The notes below the pieces were generated by a model. The model ran no database searches, was not told the origin of the DNA, and saw nothing but the letters and a program-made list of their open reading frames with translations. Positions 1 through 8,080 of a stretch of 64,000 nt of DNA are shown in pieces. Numbering within the stretch: position 1 is the first letter of the stretch; each line of letters starts with the position of its first letter. Source of the DNA: Tsukamurella pulmonis (GTDB taxonomy: Bacteria; Actinomycetota; Actinomycetes; Mycobacteriales; Mycobacteriaceae); assembly GCF_900103175.1 (NCBI RefSeq), contig NZ_FNLF01000002.1, positions 2,494,136 to 2,558,135 on the forward strand. Reading direction: 5' to 3'. The translations under genes were made by a program, and so were the position numbers.

Positions 1-416
1 CCTGTTACGAGGTGGCCTTCGACCGGGCCCTGCGCGGCTCCGTCGAGAACGGCGCGCAGGTGCTCACGGTGCCGACCAACAACGCCACCTTCGGCCGCAC
101 GGGCATGACCTATCAGCAGCTCGGAATGTCCCGGGTCCGCGCCGTCGAGCTGGACCGGGACGTCGTCGTCGCGGCGACCACCGGGGTCAGCGCGCTCGTG
201 CGGCCCGACGGTGACGTGACCCGGCAGACCGGCATCTGGACGGGCGACCACCTGGTCGAGACGATCCGGCTGCGCGAGGGCCTCACCCCGGCCGCCCGGC
301 TGGGGGATTGGGGCGAGGTCGCGCTGCTGGTGGCCACCCTCTGCGGAATCGCGATCGCGATAAGGCACGATAGAAGTCTGTTTCAGCCCCGAACCCGGAC
401 CGAGGAACCTTCATGA
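1..416 (+). CDS. lnt: Apolipoprotein N-acyltransferase, C-terminal part (cut by window edge)
   Basis: Membrane enzyme that adds the third acyl chain to the N-terminal Cys of lipoproteins. Only the last ~137 codons are here, in the frame starting at base 3. The first visible residues are CYEVAF, which match the nucleophile motif of the nitrilase-like domain, so the catalytic Cys lies at the very edge. The tail ends in a hydrophobic helix ([15 protein letters not shown]) expected for the last membrane span. Its stop overlaps the next start (ATGA), as expected for the split form of the Lnt/Ppm1 fusion of M. tuberculosis. The 5' part lies outside the window. Confidence 0.9.
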   Translation, partial: CYEVAFDRALRGSVENGAQVLTVPTNNATFGRTGMTYQQLGMSRVRAVELDRDVVVAATTGVSALVRPDGDVTRQTGIWTGDHLVETIRLREGLTPAARLGDWGEVALLVATLCGIAIAIRHDRSLFQPRTRTEEPS

Positions 417-1171
417 GTGAGACGTCAGCGCCGTCGTCGAAGACGCTGGTGATCATCCCCACGTACAACGAGCTGGAGAACCTGCCGCTCATCGTGGGCC
501 GGCTGCACCGCGCGCAGCCCGGCGTCGACGTGCTCGTGGTCGACGACAACAGCCCCGACGGCACCGGCGACCTCGCCGACACCATGGCCGCCAAGGACCC
601 GCGGATCCACGTCCTGCACCGGGCGGAGAAGAACGGGCTGGGCGGCGCCTACATCGCCGGGTTCAAGTGGGCGCTCGAGCGCGACTACCGCGTCATCGTC
701 GAGATGGACGCCGACGGCTCGCACGCCCCCGAGCAGCTGGAGCGTCACCTGGCGGCGATCGACGCCGGCGCCGACCTGGTGATCGGTTCGCGCTACGTCT
801 TCGGCGGCAAGACCGTGAACTGGCCGCTCTCGCGGCAGCTGATCTCGCGGGGCGGCAACGTCTACAGCCAGGTCATCCTCGGCACCCGGATCCGGGACAT
901 CACCGGCGGCTACAAGGCCTTCCGCCGCGAGACGCTCGAGGGGCTCGGCCTCGACGAGATCGAGTCGCTGGGCTACAGCTTCCAGATCGATCTGACCTGG
1001 CGCGCGGTGCAGGCCGGCTTCACCGTGGTCGAGGTGCCCATCACCTTCACCGAGCGGGTCATCGGCGAGTCGAAGATGAGCGGCTCCATCGTCAAGGAGG
1101 CGGCGACGCTGGTGCCGCGCTGGGGCTACCGCGCCCGCAAGCGCAAGGTGCAGCGCCTGCTCGGCAAGTAG
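413..1171 (+). CDS. ppm1: Polyprenol monophosphomannose synthase
   Basis: GT2-family transferase that moves mannose from GDP-mannose to polyprenol phosphate, the donor for lipoarabinomannan and protein mannosylation. The 252 aa carry the nucleotide-binding stretch VVDDNSPDG (about 43-50) and the DXD motif in EMDADGSH (D99-A-D101). There is no C-terminal membrane domain, as in the short DPM1 type. The ATG overlaps the lnt stop, so the two are translationally coupled. In M. tuberculosis these activities form one polypeptide; here they are separate. A strong hairpin follows. Confidence 0.93.
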   Translation: MSETSAPSSKTLVIIPTYNELENLPLIVGRLHRAQPGVDVLVVDDNSPDGTGDLADTMAAKDPRIHVLHRAEKNGLGGAYIAGFKWALERDYRVIVEMDADGSHAPEQLERHLAAIDAGADLVIGSRYVFGGKTVNWPLSRQLISRGGNVYSQVILGTRIRDITGGYKAFRRETLEGLGLDEIESLGYSFQIDLTWRAVQAGFTVVEVPITFTERVIGESKMSGSIVKEAATLVPRWGYRARKRKVQRLLGK

Positions 1172-1182
1172 CCACCGCACGA

Positions 1183-1214
1183 CGAAGGGCCCCGGAGTGA
1201 TCCGGGGCCCTTCG
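1183..1214. terminator. Bidirectional intrinsic terminator ppm1/rbpA
   Basis: Perfect 14-bp stem (CGAAGGGCCCCGGA with its complement) around a GTGA loop, between the convergent 3' ends of ppm1 and rbpA. There is no long T tract, as is common in actinobacteria. Confidence 0.85.
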
Positions 1215-1237
1215 TGTTCGTTCGGACGAACCTCGCG

Positions 1238-1573
1238 TTACTTGCCGCGGCGCGCCTTGAGCAGGTCCAGCCGTTCCTTGAGGAGCTCCTCGAGCTCGCC
1301 CTCGGACCGCCGCTCCAGGAGCATGTCCCAGTGCGTGCGCGGCGGCTTGGCCTTCTTCTCCTCGGGTGCGACCCCGTCGATCAGGGTGCCCTCGAGCCCG
1401 TTCTTGCACAGCCAGGTGCCGGGAAGCTCGGCGTCGTCCGCGAACGGGACGTCGAACTCCTCGCCGTTGTCGGTGCGGTACCGCGCCACGCGGCGCGGAG
1501 CGAGGTCGTGGTCCCGATCCGTCTCATAGCTCACCGCACCCAGGCGGCTGCCTCGTAGAACTCGATCTGCCAT
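1238..1573 (-). CDS. rbpA: RNA polymerase-binding protein RbpA
   Basis: Essential actinobacterial transcription factor that binds sigma A/B and RNA polymerase and stabilises the open complex. The 111-aa length is standard. The N-terminus (MADRVLRGSRLGAVSYETD), the RYRTDNGEEFDVPF core, the Zn-ribbon-derived centre (WLCKNG) and the basic/acidic sigma-interaction helix (THWDMLLERRS...) are all recognisable. ATG is preceded by a GGGAGAAGC ribosome site. It lies convergent with ppm1 as in M. tuberculosis (Rv2050/Rv2051c). Confidence 0.97.
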   Translation of the reverse strand: MADRVLRGSRLGAVSYETDRDHDLAPRRVARYRTDNGEEFDVPFADDAELPGTWLCKNGLEGTLIDGVAPEEKKAKPPRTHWDMLLERRSEGELEELLKERLDLLKARRGK

Positions 1574-1609
1574 GCTTCTCCCAACCTCTCGCCTACGCCG
1601 AACATTCCC

Positions 1610-1615
1610 AGTCTA
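1610..1615 (-). promoter_or_regulatory. -10 element of rbpA
   Basis: TAGACT on the minus strand, about 37 nt before the rbpA ATG, leaving a short leader that carries the GGGAGAAGC ribosome site. A second TAGACT on the plus strand lies 10 bp away, so two divergent promoters sit nearly back to back. Confidence 0.6.
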
Positions 1616-1625
1616 CCCGGTTCAC

Positions 1626-1631
1626 TAGACT
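1626..1631 (+). promoter_or_regulatory. -10 element giving a leaderless transcript
   Basis: TAGACT (TANNNT type) followed by exactly 7 nt and then the ATG at 1639. Transcription would start at or next to the start codon. No ribosome site is present, which fits a leaderless mRNA. Confidence 0.6.
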
Positions 1632-1638
1632 GCGGCCC

Positions 1639-1974
1639 ATGACCACCGCTCGCCGTCGCAGGTCCGCCGCGTGTGCCTGGTGCGGGCGCGAGGTGGTCAC
1701 GGAGGGACCGGGGCGCACCCGCAAGTACTGCCGCCGGTCCTGCCGCCAGCGCGCCTACGAGGCCCGCACCGCCCTCGCCGGGACCTCGCTGCCACCGGAT
1801 TCGGTGGTGCTCACCGCCGAGGAGGCCGAGTCCGTAGGAGAGCGTATGTTCGAGGTGCGCTGCGCCGCGGAGGACGTGCGGACCGCGATCGCCGAGGGCG
1901 CCGACACCGACGAGCTGGCGGCGCTCGCGGAGCACCTGGTCGAGACCGCGCGGGCCGCGGAACGCCTGCGCTGA
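1639..1974 (+). CDS. Small zinc-ribbon protein
   Basis: 111 aa, not a named family that I recognise. An N-terminal Cys4 knuckle (C12-x2-C15 ... C31-x3-C35) is embedded in a very basic segment (RKYCRRSCRQRAYEAR), which suggests nucleic-acid or ribosome binding. The C-terminal half is an acidic Ala/Glu-rich helix (DELAALAEHLVETARAAERL). The ATG was chosen because a TAGACT -10 element lies 7 nt upstream; longer in-frame readings run into the rbpA promoter. It is divergent from rbpA. Function is unknown; a small DNA- or RNA-associated regulator is possible. Confidence 0.8.
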   Translation: MTTARRRRSAACAWCGREVVTEGPGRTRKYCRRSCRQRAYEARTALAGTSLPPDSVVLTAEEAESVGERMFEVRCAAEDVRTAIAEGADTDELAALAEHLVETARAAERLR

Positions 1975-1997
1975 GCACGCGCCGAACAACGAGAGGG

Positions 1998-2816
1998 ATG
2001 TCGATGATCCATGCCAGGACGCGGTTCGCCGCGGTGATCCTCGCGACACTGCTCGCCGTCGCGTCCTGCGCGTCGGACAAGCCGACCCCGGTGATCTCCC
2101 AGGAGGCCGCCCCGCCGGCCCCGGCGGCGTTGCCCGCCGATTGGAGCGAGTCGGCCGTGCAGGTCCCCGCAGTGGCGGGCGCCGCGTCCTACGTCGCTCC
2201 GCGCGAGTCGAAGCGGATGCGCGCGGCCCTGATCCTCTCCGGACCGGACCGCGCCGGCACCCTCGCAGCGAAGGAGCTGTCCGTGATGCTCGCCCACCAC
2301 GGCGTGGCGTCCCTGCGCTTCGACGCCGCACCGCCGGAGGGCACGCAGCACCCCGCGCTGCTCGACCGCGCGGGCAAGGGCCTGAGCGCACTCGCCGAAC
2401 GGTCCGGGTTGGGCGACGACAGGCTGCTCGCCGTCGGCCACGGCTCCGCCGCGCCGCTGGCACTCGCCCTCGGCACCGGCGCCACCGGGCGCGGGGCCGT
2501 GCCGATCGGGCTCATCGAGCCCGTCCTGACAGGCCTGCCCGCCGGCAGCCCGGACCCGCTGCGCACGGCGATGACGCTGCCGCCGCAGAAGCACAACATC
2601 GTGACCTGCTCGGACGCGGACGTCGCGGTGGACTGCACGGCGACGCAGGACCTCGCCGACGTGATGACCGGCACCCACGTGAACTTCGTCCGCCTCCGCG
2701 GGGTGAGCCACGCGCTGCAGGAGGACACCACCCGCGATCCCGCGCAGTACGGCGGCGACCAGCCCTACTCGGCCACCCTCTTCCGCTCCCTCGGCTCCTG
2801 GGCGGCGATGCAGTGA
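1998..2816 (+). CDS. Lipoprotein with degenerate alpha/beta-hydrolase fold
   Basis: 272 aa with a GAGAGG ribosome site. The signal peptide ends in a lipobox (VASC), so it is predicted to be exported and lipidated. The mature part after a Pro/Ala linker looks like an alpha/beta-hydrolase core. The nucleophile elbow reads VGHGSAAP, where the usual GHSxG serine position is Gly and a Ser follows one residue later. A late His (GVSHALQED) fits the catalytic His position. Catalytic competence is therefore doubtful. The stop overlaps the GTG of the CPBP gene (GTGA). Confidence 0.75.
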   Translation: MSMIHARTRFAAVILATLLAVASCASDKPTPVISQEAAPPAPAALPADWSESAVQVPAVAGAASYVAPRESKRMRAALILSGPDRAGTLAAKELSVMLAHHGVASLRFDAAPPEGTQHPALLDRAGKGLSALAERSGLGDDRLLAVGHGSAAPLALALGTGATGRGAVPIGLIEPVLTGLPAGSPDPLRTAMTLPPQKHNIVTCSDADVAVDCTATQDLADVMTGTHVNFVRLRGVSHALQEDTTRDPAQYGGDQPYSATLFRSLGSWAAMQ

Positions 2817-3418
2817 GCCGGCGCGGCGCCCCGGCGCTGGCCGCGGGTGCCGCGGTCGCGTGGTCGAACGCCGTGCTGCCGCGTCTGACGGAGCGGTTCG
2901 GCTGGAACCGCGACGCCCGATCCGCCGCCACGCTCACCTTCTGCGCCGTCGACGCCGCTCTCGCCCGGACCGCGATCCCGACCGCGGCGGGCCTGGCGGG
3001 CGGGGCTGCGCTCCTCGGCGCCGGGCTGGCCCTCGTCCGGCCCGTGCGGCGCGAGGCTCCGTCGAACCGCGCGAAGTGGGTGCTCGTGGACATCCCACTC
3101 GGCACCGCGCTCCCGGAGGAGATGCTCTTCCGCGGGGCGCTCACCCCGTCGCTCGAGGCCGCCCACGGCCGTCGGATCGGTGCTGTCGCGGGGCCGCTGG
3201 CCTTCGGCCTGTGGCACGTCGGCGCCGCCCGGAGTGCTCACGACCCCGTTCTTCCGACAATCGGCGTCACCGCCGGGTTCGGTGCCGCGATGGACGCCCT
3301 CGCGCGGCGAACCGGCAGGTGGTGGCCCTGTTTCCTGGCCCACTGGATGCTGAACGGGACCGGAGCGATCCTCAGCTCCGGTTCAGTGATTTCTTCACCT
3401 GGGGCATCCGCCCCGTAG
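2813..3418 (+). CDS. CPBP (CAAX/Abi) family intramembrane metalloprotease
   Basis: 201 aa, hydrophobic. All three family motifs are present: the EExxxR box (PEEMLFRG), FGLWH, and the terminal HWMLNG. Glu and His residues would form the metal site inside the membrane. GTG overlaps the stop of the preceding lipoprotein gene, so the two are probably co-translated and may act on the same substrate. The family includes prenyl-protein proteases, bacteriocin-immunity and regulatory intramembrane proteases; the substrate here is unknown. Confidence 0.87.
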   Translation: MSRRGAPALAAGAAVAWSNAVLPRLTERFGWNRDARSAATLTFCAVDAALARTAIPTAAGLAGGAALLGAGLALVRPVRREAPSNRAKWVLVDIPLGTALPEEMLFRGALTPSLEAAHGRRIGAVAGPLAFGLWHVGAARSAHDPVLPTIGVTAGFGAAMDALARRTGRWWPCFLAHWMLNGTGAILSSGSVISSPGASAP

Positions 3419-3421
3419 AAT
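3416..3421 (+). promoter_or_regulatory. -10 element for the L,D-transpeptidase gene
   Basis: TAGAAT overlaps the stop codon of the CPBP gene, 37 nt before the transpeptidase ATG, leaving a leader with an AGGAGG ribosome site at about 3446-3451. No convincing -35 is seen. Confidence 0.5.
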
Positions 3422-3457
3422 CGTGCGCAAAGCTTGATACCCGCAGGAGGAACAACG

Positions 3458-4117
3458 ATGACTGACCGGAACCTCGGTCCCACCGGCGTGAGCCGGCGCG
3501 ATTTCGCCCGTCTCGGTGCCGGCGCCGCCGCGGCGATCGTCGCGGCCACGGCCTCCGCGGCCGTCGCGGGCGCAGTGCCCACGACCCCGTCGCGCCCGAC
3601 CTCGCCGCGTCCCAGCGGACCGTCGACGCCTGCGGGTACCGGCTCGGCGTCGAGCACGCCCACCACGTCCGCCCCGGAGCCGCCCGTCGCGACCAAGACC
3701 GGCTGGGTCGCCCTCGCGGACGACAACACCAAGCAGATCACGGTCTGGCACAACGGCGAGGTCGTCAAGACCATGCCGACGTCCTTCGGCACGGACAAGC
3801 ACCCCACGCCGAACGGCACGTACTACACCATGGAGAAGATGCGCGACATGTACATGGACTCGTCCACGTACGGCGTGCCGGTCGACTCCCCGGAGGGCTA
3901 CCGCACGTACGTCGAGTACGCCACCCGCATGTCGTGGAGCGGCATCTTCGTGCACGCCGCGCCGTGGTCGGTGAACCAGCAGGGTGTGTCGAACGTGAGC
4001 CACGGCTGCCTCAACGTGAGCACCGCCAACGGCAAGTACTTCTACGACAACTTCCCGATCGGGTCGCCGATCGTGGTGCGCAACACCGTCGGCGGGACGT
4101 ACGTGCAGGGCTCGTAA
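3458..4117 (+). CDS. Tat-exported L,D-transpeptidase (YkuD domain)
   Basis: 219 aa. It makes 3-3 peptidoglycan cross-links outside the membrane. The N-terminus carries a twin-arginine signal (SRRDFARLG) and an Ala-rich hydrophobic stretch. A Pro/Ser/Thr linker (about 40-80) and the YkuD domain follow. Catalytic motifs IFVHAAPWS and SHGCLNVS are intact, with Cys in HGCLN. No Ig-like domains are present, so it is shorter than mycobacterial LdtB. ATG was chosen by the AGGAGG site. It stands alone between a promoter and a strong terminator. Confidence 0.92.
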   Translation: MTDRNLGPTGVSRRDFARLGAGAAAAIVAATASAAVAGAVPTTPSRPTSPRPSGPSTPAGTGSASSTPTTSAPEPPVATKTGWVALADDNTKQITVWHNGEVVKTMPTSFGTDKHPTPNGTYYTMEKMRDMYMDSSTYGVPVDSPEGYRTYVEYATRMSWSGIFVHAAPWSVNQQGVSNVSHGCLNVSTANGKYFYDNFPIGSPIVVRNTVGGTYVQGS

Positions 4118-4133
4118 GCCCTCACGGCGATGA

Positions 4134-4171
4134 AAGAACCCGCCCCCTCCGATCGGAGGGGGCGGGTTCTT
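4134..4171. terminator. Bidirectional terminator ldt/ethA-like gene
   Basis: A perfect 38-bp palindrome (19-bp arms AAGAACCCGCCCCCTCCGA and complement) between the convergent transpeptidase and monooxygenase genes. Confidence 0.85.
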
Positions 4172-4194
4172 CTCGTCTTCCGGGTGTCAGGCGA

Positions 4195-5679
4195 TCAGAC
4201 GCCGGCCTTCGACGGCGCCGCGACGGTGCCGAACTTGAGCTCCGGCGCGTCGACGCGCGAGCGGCGGTAGTCGAGCGAATCGAGCACGAAGTTGTGCCGG
4301 ATCATCCACGGCTGCTCGGTGGCGGCCTTGGGCATCGCGTCGGGGGAGCGCTGCACGTAGCCGGAGCTCAGGTCGAGCGCGGGGTGCTCGGTGAGCACCT
4401 TGCCGCCGACCTCGGGCTCGACGTGCGTGTACCCCTTGACGACCATGTGGTTGAGCAGGCGGGCGATGCCGCGGGCCGAGATGTCGGCGCGCAGCGTCCA
4501 CGAGTTGTTGGTGTAGCCGATGATGAACGCGAAGTTCGGGACGCCCTCGAGCATGTAGCCGTTGAACGCGAACTTGTCGTTGGGCTTGATCGGCGCACCG
4601 TCGACGTTGACCTCGACGCCGCCGAACGCGAGGAGCTGCAGGCCCGTCGCGGTGATCACGATGTCGGCCTCGAGCTCGCGGCCCGAGGTCAGGCGGATGC
4701 CCTTCTCGGTGAAGGTCTCGATGGTGTCGGTGACGACCTCGGCCTTGCCGTCCTTGATGGTCTTGAACAGGTCGCCGTTCGGGACGACGCACAGGCGCTG
4801 GTCCCAGGGCTCGTACTTGGGCTTGAAGTGGACGTCCACGTCGTAGCCCTCCGGCAGCATGCTCTGGTTGAGCTTGCGCAGGAACTTGCGCGAGGTCTTG
4901 GGGAACGAGCGCGCCAGCACGTACTGGCCGACGTTGATGACGGCGTTGATGTTGCGGGTGAGCGTGTGCGAGACGGTCGCCGGGAGCACCTTGGCGCCGA
5001 ACATCGTCAGCGGATCGGCGTTCGGAACCGGCAGCACGTAGGTGGGGGAGCGCTGCAGCATGGTGATGTGCTCGACATCGTCGGCCATCGACGGGATCAG
5101 GGTGATGGCGGTGGCACCGGAGCCGATGACCACGACCTTCTTGCCCTGGTAGTCCAGGTCCTCCGGCCAGTGCTGCGGGTGCACGACCTGCCCCTGGAAC
5201 GTGTCCACGCCGGGGAAGGGCGGCTCGTAGCCGGCCTCGTAGTTGTAGTAGCCGGTGCAGGCGACGAGGAACCGCGACTGGTAGACGACCTGCTCACCGT
5301 CGCGCTCGGCCGTGATCGTCCACAGGTCGGTGCGCGAGTCGAAGTCGACAGTGCCGACCTTGGTGTTGAAGCTGATGTTCTTGTCGATCCCGAACTTCGC
5401 GGCGGCCTCTTCGATGTAGGCCTTGATCTCCGGGCCGCTCGCGAGGCGGTTCGTGCCCTTCCAGGGCAGGAACGGGTAGCTCAGGCTGAAGATGTCGGAG
5501 TCGGACCGGATGCCCGGGTACTTGAACAGGTCCCAGGTACCGCCCATCTCGGCGCGCTGCTCGAGGATCGCGTAGCTGAACTGGGGGACCTCGTTCGACA
5601 CGCGGTACGCGGTGTCGATACCGGCCAGTCCGGCGCCCACGATGAGCACGTCCTTGTAGATCGCCTCGGGATTGGCCAC
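4195..5679 (-). CDS. EthA-like Baeyer-Villiger flavin monooxygenase
   Basis: 494 aa, class B FAD/NADPH monooxygenase that oxidises ketones or sulfur compounds. It shows the FAD GxGxxG (GAGLAG, 15-20), the Baeyer-Villiger fingerprint FxGxxxHxxxW (F161-W171) and the NADPH GxGxxA (186-191). The whole sequence follows M. tuberculosis EthA closely, including GGTWDLFKYPGIRSDSD and LPEGYDV...CVVPNGDLF. The GTG start has a GAGGAG site. No TetR gene of EthR type lies next to it, unlike the ethA-ethR pair. It may activate thioamide prodrugs, by homology only. Confidence 0.9.
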   Translation of the reverse strand: MANPEAIYKDVLIVGAGLAGIDTAYRVSNEVPQFSYAILEQRAEMGGTWDLFKYPGIRSDSDIFSLSYPFLPWKGTNRLASGPEIKAYIEEAAAKFGIDKNISFNTKVGTVDFDSRTDLWTITAERDGEQVVYQSRFLVACTGYYNYEAGYEPPFPGVDTFQGQVVHPQHWPEDLDYQGKKVVVIGSGATAITLIPSMADDVEHITMLQRSPTYVLPVPNADPLTMFGAKVLPATVSHTLTRNINAVINVGQYVLARSFPKTSRKFLRKLNQSMLPEGYDVDVHFKPKYEPWDQRLCVVPNGDLFKTIKDGKAEVVTDTIETFTEKGIRLTSGRELEADIVITATGLQLLAFGGVEVNVDGAPIKPNDKFAFNGYMLEGVPNFAFIIGYTNNSWTLRADISARGIARLLNHMVVKGYTHVEPEVGGKVLTEHPALDLSSGYVQRSPDAMPKAATEQPWMIRHNFVLDSLDYRRSRVDAPELKFGTVAAPSKAGV

Positions 5680-5788
5680 GGGAGTCTCCTCGGGTCAAGT
5701 GGTGAGGTCTCGGCAGCGGCTGTCTACTGAGACCGATTCAATAACGTCCGTCCATGCTACAACCCGGTAGCTTCAGGGTCCATATCTA

Positions 5789-6256
5789 TCACCCGACGAT
5801 GAGCGTCTCGCCGTCGCGCCGCACCGGGACCGCGGCGAGCGGCGCCTTCGCGGGGCCGCCCTCCACCGCGCCGGTCCCGCCGTTGAAGCGGCTGCCGTGC
5901 GCGGGGCACTCCAGGGTGAGGCCGTCGTCGGCGCCGACCGTCACGCCCTGGTGGGTGCAGGCGGCATCGAAGGCGACGAAGGCACCGTCGGTGGGCTGGG
6001 CGACGACGTAGGGCTTGGCCCCCGCGATCACCACCGCGCTGCCGACCGGTACCTGCGCCACCGGTACGCGCGCGCCAGGGGCGGTGCCACCGGACGAGCC
6101 GCCCCCGTCGGCGGCGTCGGACGGAGCCTTGTCGTCGTTCGGGGTCGTTCCACAGGCCACCACGAGGGGCAGGAGGGCGATGCCGGGGACGGCGGCGAGG
6201 ATCGCGCGCCGGCTGGGGCACAGGCTTGGCTGAGTTGTCCGCGTCACGGTGACCAC
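5789..6256 (-). CDS. Exported lipoprotein-like Rieske [2Fe-2S] protein
   Basis: 155 aa. The N-terminus has basic residues, a hydrophobic core and a lipobox-like end (VVAC), then a Gly/Ser linker. The Rieske domain has both cluster boxes, CTHQG and CPAHGSRF (C-x-H and C-x2-H). The two extra cysteines that form the disulfide of high-potential Rieske proteins are absent (CTHQGV, CPAHG), pointing to a ferredoxin-like form. GTG start; divergent from a DUF2231 membrane protein, a possible redox partner. Acceptor unknown. Confidence 0.88.
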   Translation of the reverse strand: MVTVTRTTQPSLCPSRRAILAAVPGIALLPLVVACGTTPNDDKAPSDAADGGGSSGGTAPGARVPVAQVPVGSAVVIAGAKPYVVAQPTDGAFVAFDAACTHQGVTVGADDGLTLECPAHGSRFNGGTGAVEGGPAKAPLAAVPVRRDGETLIVG

Positions 6257-6273
6257 TCTGCCAGCATTGATGC

Positions 6274-6759
6274 GTGCTCACCGAGATCGCGGGAATTCCG
6301 AGTCATCCGTTGTTGGTCCACGGGGCCGTGGTGCTCGTGCCCCTCGCGGCCCTGGCGCTGGCCCTGGCCGCGTGGTGGCCCGCCGCCCGCGCCCGTCTGG
6401 GCGTGGGACTGCCGGTCCTCGCGCTGGTCGCAACGGGTGCCTGCCTGCTGGCGAAGCTGTCGGGGGAGCAGCTGGAACAGCGCCCGTCGATGGAGGGGAT
6501 CCGCACCGAGATCGCCGCGCACGCCACCCAGGGGAACGCGACGTTCTACTGGTCCCTCGGCCTGCTGCTGTTCGCCGTGTTGGTCTGGGCGGGGTCGAGC
6601 CCGCTCGTCGCGGCCCGGTTCCCGGGGGCGACGGTGCTCTCGGGTCGCGGCGGCTCGGTGGCGCTCGGCGTCCTCGCCACCGCGACGGTCGTCGCCTGCC
6701 TCTGGGGCACCGTGGCCGCCGGCCACTCGGGCGCGACGATGGTGTGGTCGGGGATCTGA
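6274..6759 (+). CDS. DUF2231 family membrane protein
   Basis: 161 aa with four predicted membrane segments. It opens with the family signature IPSHPLLVHGAVVLVPLA and ends with GHSGATMVW, like heme-associated DUF2231 proteins in which His residues may bind heme. GTG start only 17 bp from the divergent Rieske gene, so they may share a promoter and a redox job. Function is not established. Confidence 0.8.
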   Translation: MLTEIAGIPSHPLLVHGAVVLVPLAALALALAAWWPAARARLGVGLPVLALVATGACLLAKLSGEQLEQRPSMEGIRTEIAAHATQGNATFYWSLGLLLFAVLVWAGSSPLVAARFPGATVLSGRGGSVALGVLATATVVACLWGTVAAGHSGATMVWSGI

Positions 6760-6766
6760 CCCGCGC

Positions 6767-7285
6767 TCAGGCCTCGCCGGTCTCCCGGGCGTGGGCCTTG
6801 GTCAGTTCGACGTAGGCGCCGCCGTTGGCGGTGATGCCCGCGCGCTCGGCCTCGCTGAGTTCGCGGCGGACCTTGGCCGGAACGCCCGCGACCATGGACC
6901 CCGGCGGGATCTCCATGCCCTGCGGCACGAGGGCGTTCGCCGCGATGAGGCTGCCCGCGCCGATCACGGCGCCGTTGAGGACCGTCGCGCCCATGCCCAC
7001 GAGCACGTCGTCGCCGACGGTGCAGCCGTGCAGCACCGCGTTGTGCCCGATGGAGACGCGCTCACCGACGGTCAGCGGCATCCCCGGGTCGGCGTGCATG
7101 ACGACCCCGTCCTGGACGTTGCTGTTCTCGCCGACGGAGATCGTGGCCATGTCGCCGCGGATCACCGCGCTGTAGAACACGCCCACGCCCGCGGCCAGCT
7201 CCACGTCGCCGATGACCGTCGCGGACTCCGCCACCCAGGCGGTCTCGGCGATGCGGGGCGAGAGCTGTCCGAAGCGAGCGATCAC
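6767..7285 (-). CDS. Gamma-carbonic anhydrase family protein
   Basis: 172 aa, left-handed beta-helix built from hexapeptide repeats (IGDVEL, VGENSN, IGHNAV, VGDDVL, IGAGSL). The three metal-binding His positions are present in VVMHAD and GHNAVLHGC. It most resembles the PaaY/CaiE/YrdA group, where carbonic anhydrase or thioesterase activity is reported, so the substrate is open. A short gap separates it from the VIT-family gene on the same strand. Confidence 0.87.
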   Translation of the reverse strand: MIARFGQLSPRIAETAWVAESATVIGDVELAAGVGVFYSAVIRGDMATISVGENSNVQDGVVMHADPGMPLTVGERVSIGHNAVLHGCTVGDDVLVGMGATVLNGAVIGAGSLIAANALVPQGMEIPPGSMVAGVPAKVRRELSEAERAGITANGGAYVELTKAHARETGEA

Positions 7286-7294
7286 GTGTGCCTC

Positions 7295-8053
7295 CTAGGC
7301 GATTCCGGTGGTCCCGAGGAGCTTACCGACCGTGTAGGTGACCGCCATCGCGATCAGGCCGCCGAGCACGACCCGCGCGGTCGCCCGCCGGACGTCGGCG
7401 TCGCCGAGTCGCGCGGAGACGTAGCCGGTCAGGGCGAGACCGACCAGCACCGCGATGACGATCGCGAGGATGCGCTGCGCCTGCACCAGGGACGCGAGGA
7501 TCGGGATCGCCGCGCCGACGCTGAACGAGATCGCCGACGAGACCGCCGCGGCGAGGGGACTGGTGAGGTTGTCCTCGTCGATCCCGAGCTCGGCGTCGAG
7601 GTGCGCCTGCAGCGGATCGTGCGCCGTCAGCTCCTCGGCGACCCGCCGCGCAGTCTCCGGCGTGAGCCCCTTGGCGCGGTAGATCCCCTCGAGTTCCGCG
7701 AGTTCGTCCTCCGGCATCGCGGTGAGCTCGGCGCGTTCCTTCGCGATGAGGGCCACCTCCGTGTCCCGCTGCGTGCTCACGGAGACGTACTCGCCCAGCG
7801 CCATCGAGACGGCGCCGGCGGTCAGGCCGGCGATGCCCGCGGTGAGGATCGCGGAGGAGTCCCCGGTCGCGGCCGCGACGCCCATGACGATGCCCGCGGT
7901 GGAGATCAGGCCGTCGTTCGCGCCGAGGACGCCGGCGCGCAGCCAGTTCAGCCGGTCGCCGACCGCGTCGTGGTGCGGCTCGAAGGCGTGCCCGCCACCG
8001 CCCACCGTCGAATCATCGCTCGCCCCAGCGCCTTCGCCGATCCTGTCAGCCAT
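7295..8053 (-). CDS. VIT1/CCC1 family iron/manganese transporter
   Basis: 252 aa. Family hallmarks are the first helix (WLRAGVLGANDGLISTAGIVMGVAAA), the second (AGAVSMALGEYVSVSTQRDTE) and a Glu-rich cytoplasmic segment between membrane helices 2 and 3 (about 100-160) that binds metal in VIT proteins. Three more helices follow. The family exports Fe2+/Mn2+ from the cytoplasm. ATG at 8053 was chosen because only shadow sequence lies upstream and the divergent dehydrogenase starts 28 bp away. Confidence 0.87.
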   Translation of the reverse strand: MADRIGEGAGASDDSTVGGGGHAFEPHHDAVGDRLNWLRAGVLGANDGLISTAGIVMGVAAATGDSSAILTAGIAGLTAGAVSMALGEYVSVSTQRDTEVALIAKERAELTAMPEDELAELEGIYRAKGLTPETARRVAEELTAHDPLQAHLDAELGIDEDNLTSPLAAAVSSAISFSVGAAIPILASLVQAQRILAIVIAVLVGLALTGYVSARLGDADVRRATARVVLGGLIAMAVTYTVGKLLGTTGIA

Positions 8054-8080
8054 GGGGGCAAGTGTAGGTACGTTCGGAGC

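Noticed and set aside
3934-5730. Long plus-strand frame opposite the EthA-like gene
   Set aside because: It is the mirror of a strongly supported flavin monooxygenase; its product is low-complexity and lacks any motif.
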